Below, in pieces: positions 10,702 through 23,169 of a DNA stretch of 64,000 bases. The notes under the pieces are model-generated. The model searched no databases and had not been told where the DNA came from. It worked only from the letters and a program-made list of their open reading frames with translations. The DNA comes from Hymenoscyphus infarciens (taxonomy: Eukaryota > Ascomycota > Leotiomycetes > Helotiales > Helotiaceae): contig LLCB01000213.1 of NCBI GenBank assembly GCA_001414345.1, positions 41,587 through 105,586 on the forward strand, in the 5' to 3' direction. Position numbers and translations under genes: made by a program. Within the stretch, counting starts at the first letter, position 1, and each line of letters starts with the position of its first letter.

Positions 10702-12001
10702 TTACTCAGGTACAGTATAACTCCATTCGTGCTCCTCGTCACCGTACTGTCTAGCCTCGATCCAGTTCTTCATATTCAATGCAATTTCACCGGCCTCCTG
10801 TTCGGGGTTCAATCCACAGTCGACCATCTCCCCCTTCCAGCTGATATTTCGGACAGGGCTGACGATGGCAGCAGTTCCTGCTCCGAAAGCCTCGATTAAT
10901 CTCCCTTCCTTGGCTGCCTCAGACATTTCCTTCATTGTGAATTTTCGCTCGATGACTTTCCATCCTTCGGGTACAAGCTTCTCTTTGGCGAGAGAAAGAA
11001 CGCAGTCTCGTGTCACTCCCTCGAGAATTGTGCCGTCGAGAGGAGCGGTAAGCAATTCCTTCTGTCCAGTTTCCTTGTTCTTGATGGCAGCAAACATGTT
11101 CATGGTTCCCACCTCGGTCACAAATTCCTCCTCACCAAAGAGCCAAAGGTTCTGGTGGAATCCCCGCTTGGCGGCTTCAAGTTGCGGAAGAATACATGGG
11201 GCGTAGTTGGCACCGAGCTTCTTATCACCAACACCTCCTGGCCAGGCTCGTACGGCATAGTTGGTGGCTTCGAGGGAGATGGCTTTGAAACCGGTAGGGT
11301 AGTATGGCCCAACTGGGGATGCGATAACATAGAGAAGTGCGGACCCGGGAGGTCCAACGCCAAGTGTCTTTTGTGTGCCGATCATCGTTGGTCTAATATA
11401 TAACGAGTATCCTTTTGTGGAGGGGATAAATCGCTCTTCCATGGCCGCGAATTGGGAAATGAGCTTGATCATAGCTGCTTGATCAAAGGTAGGTAGGGCA
11501 ATTCTCGCAGACGATTTGTTCATTCTCTCCATGTTCTTGGTAGGTCGGAATAGTCGCACTTTGCCATTGCTATCCTTATAGGCCTTCATCCCCTCGAAAC
11601 ATTCGAATGCATAGTGGAAAACGCAACTAGCGGGGTCGAGAGAGAGGTTTTGGTAGGGGGTGATTCGGGGGGCAAGCCATCCTTCTGATGCCGTCCACTC
11701 GATGCTCAGCATATGATCTGTGGTGGGGGGAATTGGTTAGCTATATAAAAGACGGGCAGGTTGAAGAGTAGGACCGACCTGTAAATGAGCGCCCAAAGAC
11801 CAATTCATTCGCAGGAATTAGCTCTTTGGGTGTTTTCGTCTTGGTGATAGACAATTTGGAGGGATCGATATCTTGGACCTTCGCCGCCGAAGCTGCATCG
11901 GCGTGGATGCTGTATGACCGTGAGGGTTCTTGCCATGCTGCCAGAAGTGTCTTGGTGGAGTGCTTGAGGAGCGAGCTTTGCGGCCGGAATTGACGAAGCA
12001 T
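10702..12001 (-). CDS. BAT1: Branched-chain amino acid aminotransferase, probably mitochondrial, 412 aa
   Basis: PLP fold-type IV enzyme transferring the amino group between Leu/Ile/Val and 2-oxoglutarate, the last step of branched-chain synthesis and first of catabolism. Exon 1 is 12001-11779, exon 2 is 11717-10702. The 61 bp intron 11718-11778 starts GTCGGT and ends CACAG; the join restores GRSFTDHMLSIEW. Residues 1-50 are rich in Arg, Ser, Gln and Ala and nearly free of acidic residues before ADAASAAK, as in a mitochondrial presequence. Hallmarks are CFEGMKAY, the PLP lysine in GDKKLGANYAP (about residue 243), FVTEVGTMNMFA and LDGTILEGVTRD. The length fits the family. The GTCGGT donor is non-consensus, but the reading frame requires it. 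A 440 bp divergent promoter separates it from the SCY1-like gene. Confidence 0.95.
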
Positions 12002-12441
12002 TTTGACAATTGTGCCTGCAGCAATTGAGGAGGGGAGAATAGGAATCCAGTTGAAGAGGATTACGGGGTCAATTGGATTATAGAAGAAATGGAGAGAGAG
12101 AGAGGCTAGAGATATGTGACTCGAAGGGCGTAGCTTGCTTGGGCTATGATTTTTGTCCTCGTCTTCCGACATCGGCCCGCATGGAGGCTAGTCGCGGACT
12201 TGGCAGCCTCGCGAGGCTCTGGGCCCAGCCGGAATCCTTCTCTCACCACCAACCAATCAGTTCATTATATCAATTTGGGACACCTTCCCTTGTTGCAGGT
12301 GGACAGTCCTTCAATCCAAACTGCAATCCCTTCTTCTTGTCTTCGTCAACACCACGATTCCACAGACAAAGCAGCATCTCGAGTTTCCATGCCACGAGAC
12401 CGTCTACGATCCCGGAGGAGGCAGATTGACAGGTGGCCAAA
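12002..12441. promoter_or_regulatory. Divergent promoter between BCAT and SCY1-like genes
   Basis: About 440 bp separates two divergent start codons. A CCAAT motif lies at 12253-12257 (plus strand) and an ATTGG near 12072 marks a minus-strand CCAAT, both plausible CCAAT-binding complex sites. The flank near 12440 is pyrimidine-rich, typical of fungal leaders. No TATA box is obvious. Regulatory roles are inference. Confidence 0.4.
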
Positions 12442-15354
12442 ATGTTCAGCTCGGCGCTGAAGTCGTTTTCCTCGAATATCAATTCCAATTACACCATCTC
12501 CTCCACCCCGACATCCACTTCCGGCCCATGGAAGATATATGATGGAAAGAAGAAATCGACAGGGAAATCTGTCTCGATTTTCGTCCTGGACCGCAAGTCA
12601 TTGGACTCGCATTCCGGTTCCCTGGGTCGATCGAGCGCCACTTCAATAAAGAAATCCGTTGAGGAGGTGGTGGAACGGCTGAAAAAGGAAGCTTCCTCTC
12701 TGGCAAGACTACGCCATCCCAATATCTTGGAACTCGTCGAACCCGTGGAAGAAACAAGAAATGGTGGTTTGCAATATGCGACAGAAACAGTGACGGCCTC
12801 CTTATCCGGCTTATTACAAGAAAAGGATGAACAAGAGAGAGGAGCTGGTGCACGATCGAGTCGATATGTGACTGAAGACTCAGAAGGTGGTCGGCGGCGG
12901 CGAGAGATCCAAATTGATGAGTTGGAGATACAAAAGGGGTTACTCCAAGTCAGCAAGGCCTTGGAATTCCTCCATGATAATGCAGGTTTGGTACACGGAA
13001 ATCTGACCCCTGATGCCATTTTCGTAAATGCCAAGGTTGGAATCCCCAGAGCAAAAACTACTGGATGTTGGCTGATAAACTATAGTCGGATTGGAAGATC
13101 AGTGGTCTTGCCTTCTCGAGCCCTCCCGATAACTCGACGAAACCCACCTCCGTGCAGCCCATAAACCTTTCTGAGATCCTGAATGCTGATCCCCGACTGC
13201 CACGCTCCGTACAATTGAACCTCGATTATTGCTCTCCAGATTTCGTTCTGGATTCCAATCTAAACGTTGCCGCAGACATGTTTTCTATGGGTTTATTGAT
13301 TATTGCCCTTTACAACTCCCCCCATACCTCCCCTTTGCAAACCAACGCTAGCATATCAACTTATCGCAGACTGTTCACTTCCCAATCTACAATCCCATCA
13401 GCTAGCAATAGCTTTCTCTCATCTCGTCCTATCCCCAAAGACCTAACTTCTTCGGTATTACCTCGTCTCATAACTAGACGCCCCGCGCAACGAATGACTG
13501 CAAAGGAATTTCAAGAAAGTGCTTATTTTGACAATATATTGATGTCAACCATTCGGTTTTTAGATGCGCTTCCAGCCAAAACCCCAACCGAAAAAGCGCA
13601 ATTTATGCGCGGGCTTTCAAGGGTTCTACCTTCATTCCCAAGATCTGTACTGGATAAAAAGCTTCTCCCAGCATTGCTAGAAGAAATGAAAGACCGAGAG
13701 CTTTTATCTCTGATATTACAGAACATTTTCAAGATTATTGAACTGTTACCATCTGGGCGTCGGCCATTTACCGAGAAAATCATGCCAAGGTTGAAAGAGA
13801 TATTTATACCACCAACTACCACCACTGCCAAAGGACCCGTTGAGCGTGACCCAGCCAAGGAAGCCGGTTTGATGGTGCTGCTAGACCATATCAAAGAGAT
13901 TTCTGGAAACTGCTCGGGCAAGGAATTCAAAGATAGTAAGTTCTCTTCATCTTCAATATATAATTTTGGCTCATTCTTTAGATATTCTTCCTATCATACA
14001 CCTGGCAATCGAGTCCCCTACCCATACAATTGTCGACGCCGCGTTGAGGAGTTTGCCAGTGGTACTCCCAGTTCTTGATTTCTCGACCATCAAGAACGAG
14101 CTTTTCCCGGTTATTGCCTCTGTGTTCACCAAGACAAGCAGTTTAGGTATCAAAGTCCGAGGACTGGAGGCGTTTGTTATCCTCTGCGGAGGTTCAAATG
14201 ACCCGGCATCGAGTAATGATGGCTTGGATGGCATCATGAATTCAGCAGCTAGTAAAAAGAGTTCGTCTACCGCATTGGACAAATATACAATGCAGGAGAA
14301 GATTGTACCTCTCATCAGAGCAATCAAAACGAAAGAGCCAGCCGTGGCAATGGCATCACTTAATGTTCTTCGACAGGTAGGGGGTGTTGCAGACGCAGAA
14401 TTTGTGGCAATGGACATACTGCCTATCCTATGGAATATGAGTCTTGGGCCTTTACTTGAGCTGAAACAGTTCCAAGCGTTCCTTGAACTTATTAAGAGTC
14501 TTTCAAGCAGAGTTGAAGCCGAGCAGACAAAGAAACTTCAGGAACTTGCAGGCACGAACGGCAATTCTGCTCAGCGAAGTGACGACTTCATGTCATTTGG
14601 TGCACCGAATGCATTTTCATCAAGCAACGGTGCCTCCGATGGTGGTGAGATTGACTTTGAGCGCCTTGTAAAGGGGAACAATGCAACAATTGGGTCGCCA
14701 AATCCATTAGACTCCGGCTGGGAAGCTGGTTCACCAAGCGCATCCGCAACAAGCCCAGCTCCAGCGCAGTCGAAAGCAGCGGCTTTCTCCTGGTCAACAC
14801 CCAGTCCAACTACAAACACATCATTTGCTGGAAATTCTATGGGCAGTCTTCAGCCACACCCTGGCCCTGCTTCAAGGACTATTACCCCAGACTTATCACG
14901 ATTTGATGCTCTCACACCTACCTCTACCCAGTTCTCACAACCTCTCCAACCTCAGAATAATTTCGGCGCTCCCCTACAATCCTCAACGAATAGTTACAGT
15001 CAACCTAAGCCGGCGAGTAACTTCCAAGCCCCACCAACTACCGTAAATTGGGGAGCCGCAGCGTCGAACCCTTGGGCGAGCAACAGCACTTCACTGACAA
15101 ACATGACCTCACCCATTGGAAACCTGGGGAACTCCATGTCAAGTATGTCCATGAACCAACAAAGACCAACTTTGAGTTCTCCGTCTTCATTCTCGTTACC
15201 ACCACCTCCTGGAGCCAATTCCTACGGCGTACAGCAAAATAAGAATTCCTTTCCACCGCCACCCGCTTTTGGGGCACAGCAGCAGTCGAGTTTTGCGAAG
15301 CCAGCCCCTGCACCGCAGAAATCGGGACTGGATGCTTATGAGAGTTTGATATGA
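12442..15354 (+). CDS. SCY1: SCY1-like pseudokinase with HEAT-type region, 938 aa
   Basis: Member of the SCYL/Scy1 group of catalytically dead kinases acting in Golgi-endosome and clathrin-linked traffic. Exons: 12442-13035, 13086-13935 and 13982-15354; introns of 50 bp (GTTGGA...TAG) and 46 bp (GTAAGT...TAG). The start ATG 12442 gives MFSSALKSF. Residues 30-60 carry the family signature GPWKIYDGKKKSTGKSVS. The catalytic-loop HRD is HGN (GLVHGNLTPDA, about residue 185) and the DFG position reads SGLAF, so phosphotransfer is not expected. A helical repeat region follows (FLDALPAKTPTEKAQF, then LPIIHLAIESPTHTIVDAA). From about residue 590 the tail is disordered, rich in Ser, Pro, Asn and Gln, with NWGAAASNPW, and ends GLDAYESLI. 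The first donor GTTGGA is non-consensus; the frame supports it. Confidence 0.92.
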
Positions 15355-16643
15355 GTACATACAATGGGAAGGAATGTAGAGGCGTTTATGGCGTTGGGGG
15401 TTTTTTGTGGGGAAAGGTTTTTGGAGGTAACTTGATGGATTTTTTGAAGTTATGATGAGATGTTGAAGAATGCGAATACCAAAGATTTTGTTGTTTTGAG
15501 TCAGTTCTTGTTTGTGTGTGTTTCTTCGCTTGTGGGTTGAGGTATACAGATATACACTGTACTTCGGACCCCGTTTGCGCTTATTATTTAACACTTTAGA
15601 TAAATGCTGAAGGTTGTGAGGATGGGCTGAGGTATTGGGACTTGGTTGTGTCAGTTCGGATGGTGTTTACACGGGGCAAGAGACCCCGCAGGAGAAGCCT
15701 TCCCTCATTTTGAAATTTGGAATGGTATACTTTACTCGCCAATTGTTCGAGGGTCTGGTCAATATATCGGACTCGGTGAGTGATTCGTATCTTTCCATTA
15801 GATCGTCACTGACTTTTGAATATGCCAGGCTGGATTTTTGGGGGTGTTTCTAGGGCTGCTGAAAGAAGCATCAACAGACGCCCGATCCAAGCAGGAGAGC
15901 CATTTGCGTAGGGAGCTAGACGGAAAGCGCGAGGATGAGTGGAGTGCGGGGTCTTGATATTTGTGTTGTAGAGAGGGTGTTAATCGTACCCTTTATTCTG
16001 GGTAATTCATCCCATTGGGAATTACTCGGTTGATTGGCTATTCAGTTGCTTTCTTGGATTCCCCCTCTTGCTGTCACTCTTTCTTGTGACCTTGTGGGCT
16101 GGAGTGGTGCAGGAGGCAACGGAGCTGCCGGAATATTGCATCATTGACGAAAAACTAAGTCAATTGGCCTTTTTGGAGATCTAACGTGTCGATATCACGG
16201 TTGGTGAGTAAAGCATACCAGATCAAATATGCCTCAAATTTATTGAAAAACTGAATTCTTGTCCACTGGTAACATATTTAGAACCTCAGAGCGCGGCAGT
16301 ACAAATTTCGGAAAGCTTTGAAAGAAATTCTTATGATCCTCCTGAAACGCAAACATTGGCCGCATTTAATTGTGGGGCTGGAAATGCATTGTACTTGCCA
16401 AATTAGAATCCATTGGAAAATAGGTAAATTCTGGCTCACGGTCTTGAAGCTATGGGATGGGGTAGGTGCGATGTTTGCTCACCCGGTCGTTCCCTCCAAA
16501 ATCAGAAAAGGGACGGCATCAAATCCTCACGCTCCGCCGCCAGCATGCCAACACTTTATCCAAACAACATATTCATTTATTGTACCATCCATTCGTTTAT
16601 TTTTGAAATCCCGAGTTAATCGTCATCCTTACCCACGAACATC
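15355..16643. other. Intergenic between SCY1-like gene and the 1913 aa gene
   Basis: The left part is the probable 3' UTR of the SCY1-like gene; the right part is the probable promoter of the gene at 16644. Open frames at 15635-15853 and 16318-16902 lack family features, and the second overlaps the next gene in another frame. Confidence 0.4.
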
Positions 16644-19600
16644 ATGGCGGCCTCCTATGACGAGTCGCTTGCAACATTACAGCAACTTCCGAAGTCGCTC
16701 CCGTACATCCTTCCTTCTCATTTCTACGAAGATATACCAGAAACACCAATTCCCAATCCAACACCGGCGGAAAATGCATTTCTTCATCACGACATTGGCG
16801 AGCAAGTTGGCAAGACCTGGAAGATACTCCACAATATTGTCATACGACACGAAGCAGCGATCGTTGCTGCGTGGGAAAAGAAATCAACCAAACGTCGCCT
16901 AGCCCTACTCACAACAGCATGGGGAGATAAGATCCCGGAACACAAACGACCTGATTGGTGGTTCTTCGTCTCGAGTTTTGCAGAGTTCAGCAGAGGCGAT
17001 ATTGTTGCCGAAGATTTCTTGTTTGGAAAGAGCTCGAAGAAGGCAACAGCTCTCACGTACCCTTACATAAACGAGGTGCATTTAGTGCAGAAGAGGGCTC
17101 TCCCATTATTGATAAATTCTCGAGGTCGCGGAGGACCAGACTCTTTCTACCAATTCAACGTCAGACAGACGAATATTGGGAGATGTATCGACGCGTTGCT
17201 AATTCCCGACCTTCAAGGGTTCCGCATCGACGTCACCAATGAGATGAGCTATGGAGAAATCATACCTTCTACCTCTACTTTCCACGCCTACTATCTCACG
17301 GCCGGCGAAACACTTATGGCCATGAAAATACACGACCGCGTCATGAAATTCCTCATCCGATGTTGCCAATTGATCCTGAATCAGGACAACCTCCAAATTT
17401 TGACAAGCCCAAACACCCCTATTCCTCCAGAGGTTAAAGCCGCTCGAAAAACCGGATGGTTCGACGTCGCCAATACCATATGGGAGGCACCTTTAGTTAT
17501 ACCAACTCCATTTAATAGTGGATTGATTATGGATTATCTGACTGTCCGGGCATCTGCTGCTGAAGATCATGTTTGGGACTTGAGGGAGAATCCAGGCTAC
17601 TTTGCGGCCAGAGTGATGGAGTGGAGCGAGCACCAGAGGGAGCGAATGTGTTTCACGGATGAAAAAGACATATTAGAGACAGGAACTCCAAAATTCTGGA
17701 ATATTGTGATAAGGGAAGTCATTGCAGATGCATTTGAATCACTTGTGGCCTGGCACTTATTGCATGAACAATACCATCTCATACATCGGCGCCAAGATGA
17801 AGATGACAGAGCACTCTCACGCGTGTGTGGAATCTCCCCAGATTGCGCTGAAGAAATGTACATTTTTCACTATTTGTAAGCATTCTTGATCTGCAGAATA
17901 ATTGGGGATAGCTGCTGATGTTTTACGCCAACAGGCTGGGCACTATAGCAGATATTCGGGTTGAAACCGCGTGGAGGGCCCTTCTCGTTTCTCCTTACAA
18001 TCGTGGGCTCTGGCGTCAGGCTTTAGGTCCTGAGGCAAGTCCGACAAAAGAAGGTTATAAACCCAACCTTGATCGCGATATTCCGCCCCCTAAACTTTCC
18101 ACCTTAACTGCTATGCTGCCGAGTCCTAACACAGAGTCGAATCTCATAACCTTGACCAGACTTTTGGATCTTCACTCCCGAAATGTCTTCGGTTTCACGA
18201 ATATGATTGACGACATGGGATACGCACTCGCTGTCAACCCCTTGGAAAATAGCCGGATGTCAGCGTGCTCTCAAAGATTATTTTCAGACTTGGGACTCGT
18301 GGCTTCGTTACAGAAAGAAATGGAGAAACATCAAACTTTTTCTACCAAAACACTCTTCTTGAGCGGTAAGTCTGATGTGGAGATGGCGCAGGCTTCTCTT
18401 GTGAAGCTGGCGCCCTACAAACGGGTCGGGAAAAAGCATAGGCAGTACACACGCCTTGCGGCCCTTGGTACTCCTGTCAAGGGGCGATTTGATTACCCTG
18501 TGAACGAAAAACGGACTTTAGAGGTCACCAAGAGGATGCAGGAATCTGAGAAGAACTTACGAGAGTTTTGGAGAAAGGCAGATGAAGAATACAAGGAGAA
18601 AACTGGGATGTCTCCGTTAGACGACGTCGATGGCTCACTAGTGTTCGATTCGAGCATAATTGGGAGTGCGTTGATTCTCATCTCACCAGATGAATACTAT
18701 TGAACGCTAATGTTTTTCTGTGCAGGAACGCGAGATTGGGTAGAGCCAGAGAAGAATGATTTTGTCGACAAAGAGTTGCTCATTAGGGAGTTGTGCGAAG
18801 AGAAGTTGCCTAAAAAGAAGAGAAGGTCAAAGAATACAAAAGCTACCCCAAAGGGCGAATTTGATGGCAACCTTGGGGTGACGGAACGATTTTCAGCTGA
18901 TCGTAAATCGAGCCTAGGAAACGAAAACGACCTCGTCAACGACAATGCCAAAAATTTGGACTTAGGCTCGAACCCTTCTATGGGGAGGACCTCGGATTCG
19001 GAATGTGTTTATCCTTCCGAAGGATTCACAAATGGTCAAACGGAAGGCGACGCAGCCCAACGTCTTCAAAAGCCAGACAATAACGAACCAAAGATACTCG
19101 AAATGGAAATCGACACCGCAACTACGGACACCACGACCCCTGAAGCCAAAGCAGAAAATACCGTGGGAGGAGACAACAACAAAGGGGAGGAGATGGAAAA
19201 TGCGATTGTGGTTGCGGCAGAAGTAGGGTCCAATGGTCTGGAGGAGCTCGAAATGGAAACCGAGATCACCACAGAAGATACTCCTTCCCAAATTGAAGCA
19301 ATAGAAGCCAAGACTCACGGCGTTGAGGTTGAATTGGCCAAGGAACCAGATTCGCGAACCCCCAGCAAGGGGAATCTGGGACTTGAGCACCCCAGATATA
19401 CCGGTATCTTCTCCGCTGACGACTCACCAGATTCTTGCAGTGAACAAGAAAATCGGATTGAAACCAAGTCCAGCGTCAATACCGCAAGCGAGGTCGAATA
19501 TCAGATATTTGAATGCGTAGTCGAGACTTTCCATCCTGGTTGCGCCGCTATGATGAGTGGTGCCATTTATGGTGACGCTCTACTGACTTCAGAGAGTTTC

Positions 19601-22504
19601 TCTCAAATCCCGGACTCCGAGTTTAGGAGAGAAGTGTGTCCTCGGCGGCCTGCACTGGAAGCTCTCATTTCAAATAAGCCTCCGCTTGATCAGCCTTGGA
19701 CCCAGGTTTGCAAGAAACCTGCGGATGGAGCTGGAATTGACTGTACTATGGCTGTTGATCCCCCCGGAGGAAATAAAGAAAATCAACTCCCGCTCAATTT
19801 GAAGAGTTCTCAGATATTCGATTCGGAAGATAAGAGAAGGGCCTGGTGGGCACGTCAGCGACGAAAGTCACTGGATATTCCAATTCAAGATGAGTCACAG
19901 CGAGGCCGACGTCGGTTACAATCTAGCGATGAACTCAATGATGAGGCTTGCACCGGGGTTACGTTTGCTCGTGGGTTTTTTGAAGAAAATGCGCATACCG
20001 ACCCTGAGAAGTGGTGGTCTCGCGCGATGGCCGCATACCGTGAGTCTGACCCATGGGCTCAGTACGAATCGTCTCCCAGGCCCAAGCTTGGACGACCAAG
20101 ACTGGATTCTGACCGATTCCTTAACGACAAATTCAACAACTACTGGTATCCTACCTTCGACAGCATGTTTCTCAGCCGCCTAGGAAGAAGACTATCCGAC
20201 TCGCTAATGCCAAAGTCGAGGTTCATGCCTGAAGGCCCTCTTGATTCATATGATCCCCTCGAAGCTGCCGCCGAAATATATGCCCAAACAAATCATCTGG
20301 AAGACTACACAAGCGCCAGATGGGACGAAGCAATCGGGGATAGTGATTGGGACGAAGAACCGACTTGGCACCATATTGAGTGGAAACAGGTTGAGGATGA
20401 CGGAGATTTATCCGGGCTGGACATCGAGGCGGAGGTTGGAGTAATAAAAGAACCTCGTTCTCCAAAATTACAAGCAACCCTCCAAGACGACAGCAGCAGA
20501 TCTCAGTCTCTCTCTGGGGAAAGCCAGAAATCCAACGGAATCTTGAATGAAGAATCCACCACGACAGCTTTCTCGACAAACACAACTGTTTCCCCAGAAA
20601 ATCCAAAGCTGGCACTCGCTGCAAGGGAGCCCGCAGCACAAGAAGAAGCAATCCTTGCATATCAAGAGGTTAATAAATCTCTTGAGAATTTTGCAGCACC
20701 GCAGAGTGAGCTCAATCCCGAGGCAAGGCTGGACATATGTTTCCCGATTCAAACACTTGCTACTCCCTCTGGCGACGGTCATATTTTTACCATACACTTG
20801 ACCGGAAGAAACCCTCCGATAAATTTTTTGGTTACTACCCAAGAAACACCAGTGTTGGGGACTGCATACTGGGAGGCAATCGTGGCAGATATTGCTGCTG
20901 TGAGTGAGGCGTGGCGTTGGAGGCATTTTAATGTTGATGACCTCATGGCGGAACTTGCTAGAGTTAATCCTGCGTTCAGTGGGTTAACAGTTGAAGAGAC
21001 TTGTGCTTTGATAACCTCTGAGGCTGAGAATCAGGATACAATCCCGGGTTTGGAGAACTCCGCTACAAGAAATCTTGCGGCATGCAAGACAGCAGATTTC
21101 GAGATTTCAGAAGATTCAAATATTAGCCCCGGTGATCCCGGCGCCTATGAAAGTTCCATCGACATGGAATCTTCTCTGGGTGGTTCGATGACCTCTGAGG
21201 CCGAGGGTCAGGATATTATCCAGGTTACGGAAGGATGTGTTATTGGAGAGTTGGCTCAGGTTGACGACCAGAGACCGGCACAAAGACAAGCTTCTATAGC
21301 GATTCCATGGAATTTGGTCGGAGTGCGGAGAGGCATGAAGATTCCAGAGATCAAGTGGCAGGCGGTTCCAAAACCACCAAGCGAGGAACCAGAACCCAAA
21401 GAGTCACAACAGGATCAAAGCCTCGAGCAGGGTCAAAGTTATGAGGCCGAACTTCTTCAAGCGATAAGATCACCAAGCGAGGAAACAGCACCCGAAGATT
21501 CACAGCAGGATGAAAGTCCCGAACAGAATCAAAGCCTTGAGCAGGGTCAAAACTATGAGGCCGGACTTCTTCAAATGCTAACATCCAGGGTTGGAGAAGT
21601 CATCACCGCAAATCAACAATCAAGCGAAGACACGGGATCCAAAGAGTCACAGGAGTACCAGAGCCCCGAGCATAATCAAGGTTCTGAGGCCAAATTTCTT
21701 CGTAGCAGAGAGTCCGAAGAATGGCAAGCAATAAGATCCAAGGTTGAAGAAGCCATGGACGCTCAACGATCAAGCGAAGATGAACTAGAGTCGACCCCGG
21801 TACCATATGAATCTGAAGACATCTTTTCAAACGCGTCCACCGAAAACACGGGCGCTGAAGTGGTTCAAAGTACTGGCATAGATGCTAAGGAAGCTACGTT
21901 TGCATTTACAATTCCACAAGACCCACACGGGTATCTGAACGCCTACTCCAAAAACCCACCTTCCGATTCTCCAAAAGCCGATCCAAAGCCGGAACCCAAA
22001 GACGTTTCTCTTGGTATCTTTGAAGAATTAAGAGGATTTGCCACTAAACTTTGTGGTCTCGATGTCTTAAAAGAATTCGCCTCTAAATACGACAACTTAA
22101 AAGACTTCCCCAAACCCAAACCCAAACCCAAACCCGAACTCGAACCCGAACCCGACCACGATGTCTATTACCTCAGCAAGCCCTCCTACAAAGTTTTCTC
22201 GGCCATCTTCGATTGCCAACTAGATAAGCAGCCTCCGCCTTCCTTTATATGGAGTGAGTTCGTGGCGGCGATGCAGGAGATTGAATTCACGCCTGTGCAT
22301 GAGTATGCGACCCTTTGGCACTTTGCACTTAAGGAGGAGGGAGTCGGGATACAGATTCATCAGCCGCATTATCAGGGGGTGAAGAAGGAGGGAGCGTTAA
22401 ATGTTAAGGTTAGTTATGAGTATGCGAGGTGGATTGGGAGGAGGTTGGAGAGGAATTATGGCTATGGGAAGGCTTGGTTTCTGAAGGGGTATAAGGAGGA
22501 GTAA
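16644..22504 (+). CDS. Large fungal protein, 1913 aa: conserved N-terminal module, acidic repeats, C-terminal HicA-fold-like module
   Basis: Exons: 16644-17875, 17935-18665 and 18726-22504; introns 17876-17934 (GTAAGC...CAG) and 18666-18725 (GTGCGT...CAG) join in frame. Residues 1-420 hold the fungal pattern KTWKILHNIVIRHEAAI, KRRLALLTTAW and PDWW, found at the front of several large uncharacterised fungal proteins. Residues from about 655 to 1775 are acidic and disordered; near nt 21380-21720 a unit of roughly 30 residues built on EDSQQDESPEQNQ and YEAELLQ is repeated about three times. A KPKPKPKPELEPEP linker is encoded by a CCCAAA-type repeat at 22110-22155. The last 115 residues (VFSAIFDCQ, FIWSEFVAAM, IQIHQPHYQG, IGRRLERNYGYG) match the W-DF-AM / FHEPHP / GRRLNRxYGW module common at fungal protein C-termini, which I judge HicA-fold-like. 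Function unknown. Confidence 0.85.
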
Positions 22505-23169
22505 GGAGTGAAGAGTATTATCCGGTGTTGGGGTGGGCGATTGGTGTTATTGAAGGAATGAAAGGGGAGTGATTGGATTCTTGTGGAGAGTTATTTTTGA
22601 ACGGAATGTTGGCGAGGGAAAGGATTGTTGTTTTTACGGACTTATTAGCGGCATGTGCATTTTATGATGGGGGATTGTACATAGGTAGGTAGGTGATGAT
22701 AGCGTTATTTGACTAGCGATTAGACTACGAAATGAGCATATTTGTGTTGTACTGGTTTTTGTACTGGTTTGTAGCGTTGAAAACGTGATGTCTGGTTTAC
22801 TCGGCTGTTGATGGCTTACTCGCATTTCACTTCTTAAGGCTTACTCGACATTTTACAGGTTACTCGTGACTTTCTTTTGATTAACTACCCTTTTGGTTTT
22901 ACCGGGTTACTCGTCGCTTACTCGTCTCAAATTTGGGGGCTAAGAAGATTGTTGGCTTGCTCAAGCTTACCCAAATTTCAGCTCACTTGGTCATTAGTAG
23001 CTTACTCGTTTAGGTAGCTTACTTGCCTATGGACAGCTTACTCGTAACTTGAATTGTATATCTTACTTAACAGCTTGCTCCGGGCTCGACGGTTGTAGTT
23101 TATCAACCACAGATAAAGAAAAAAGTGCAAAAAATTCGACATATCATTGTTATCAATGAGTTGATCTCT
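22505..23169. other. Intergenic; 3' flank of the large gene and TTACTCG-rich stretch
   Basis: The first 280 bases are the probable 3' UTR and flank of the 1913 aa gene. The rest is dominated by the TTACTCG cluster annotated separately. No gene is seen. Confidence 0.4.
22797..23050. repeat. Cluster of short TTACTCG repeats
   Basis: The heptamer TTACTCG occurs about nine times in 250 bases, often as GCTTACTCG, with decayed forms such as CTTGCTC, TTACTTG and TTACCCG between them. Spacing is irregular (roughly 10-60 bp), so this is not a simple tandem array. It lies between the large gene and tRNA-Leu. Confidence 0.6.

Noticed and set aside
12073..12460. Open frames in the BCAT/SCY1 divergent promoter
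   Set aside because: They overlap the region where both promoters must lie and lack family features.
16318..16902. 194-codon frame overlapping the start of the 1913 aa gene
   Set aside because: Out-of-frame shadow of a well-supported exon; sequence is not protein-like.
22107..22155. Telomere-like CCCAAA repeats
   Set aside because: Only a few units, in frame inside a coding exon as a Lys-Pro linker; not TTAGGG-type telomeric DNA.
22797..23050. CRISPR-like array (TTACTCG repeats)
   Set aside because: Units are only 7 bp, spacing is irregular, and the host is a eukaryote.
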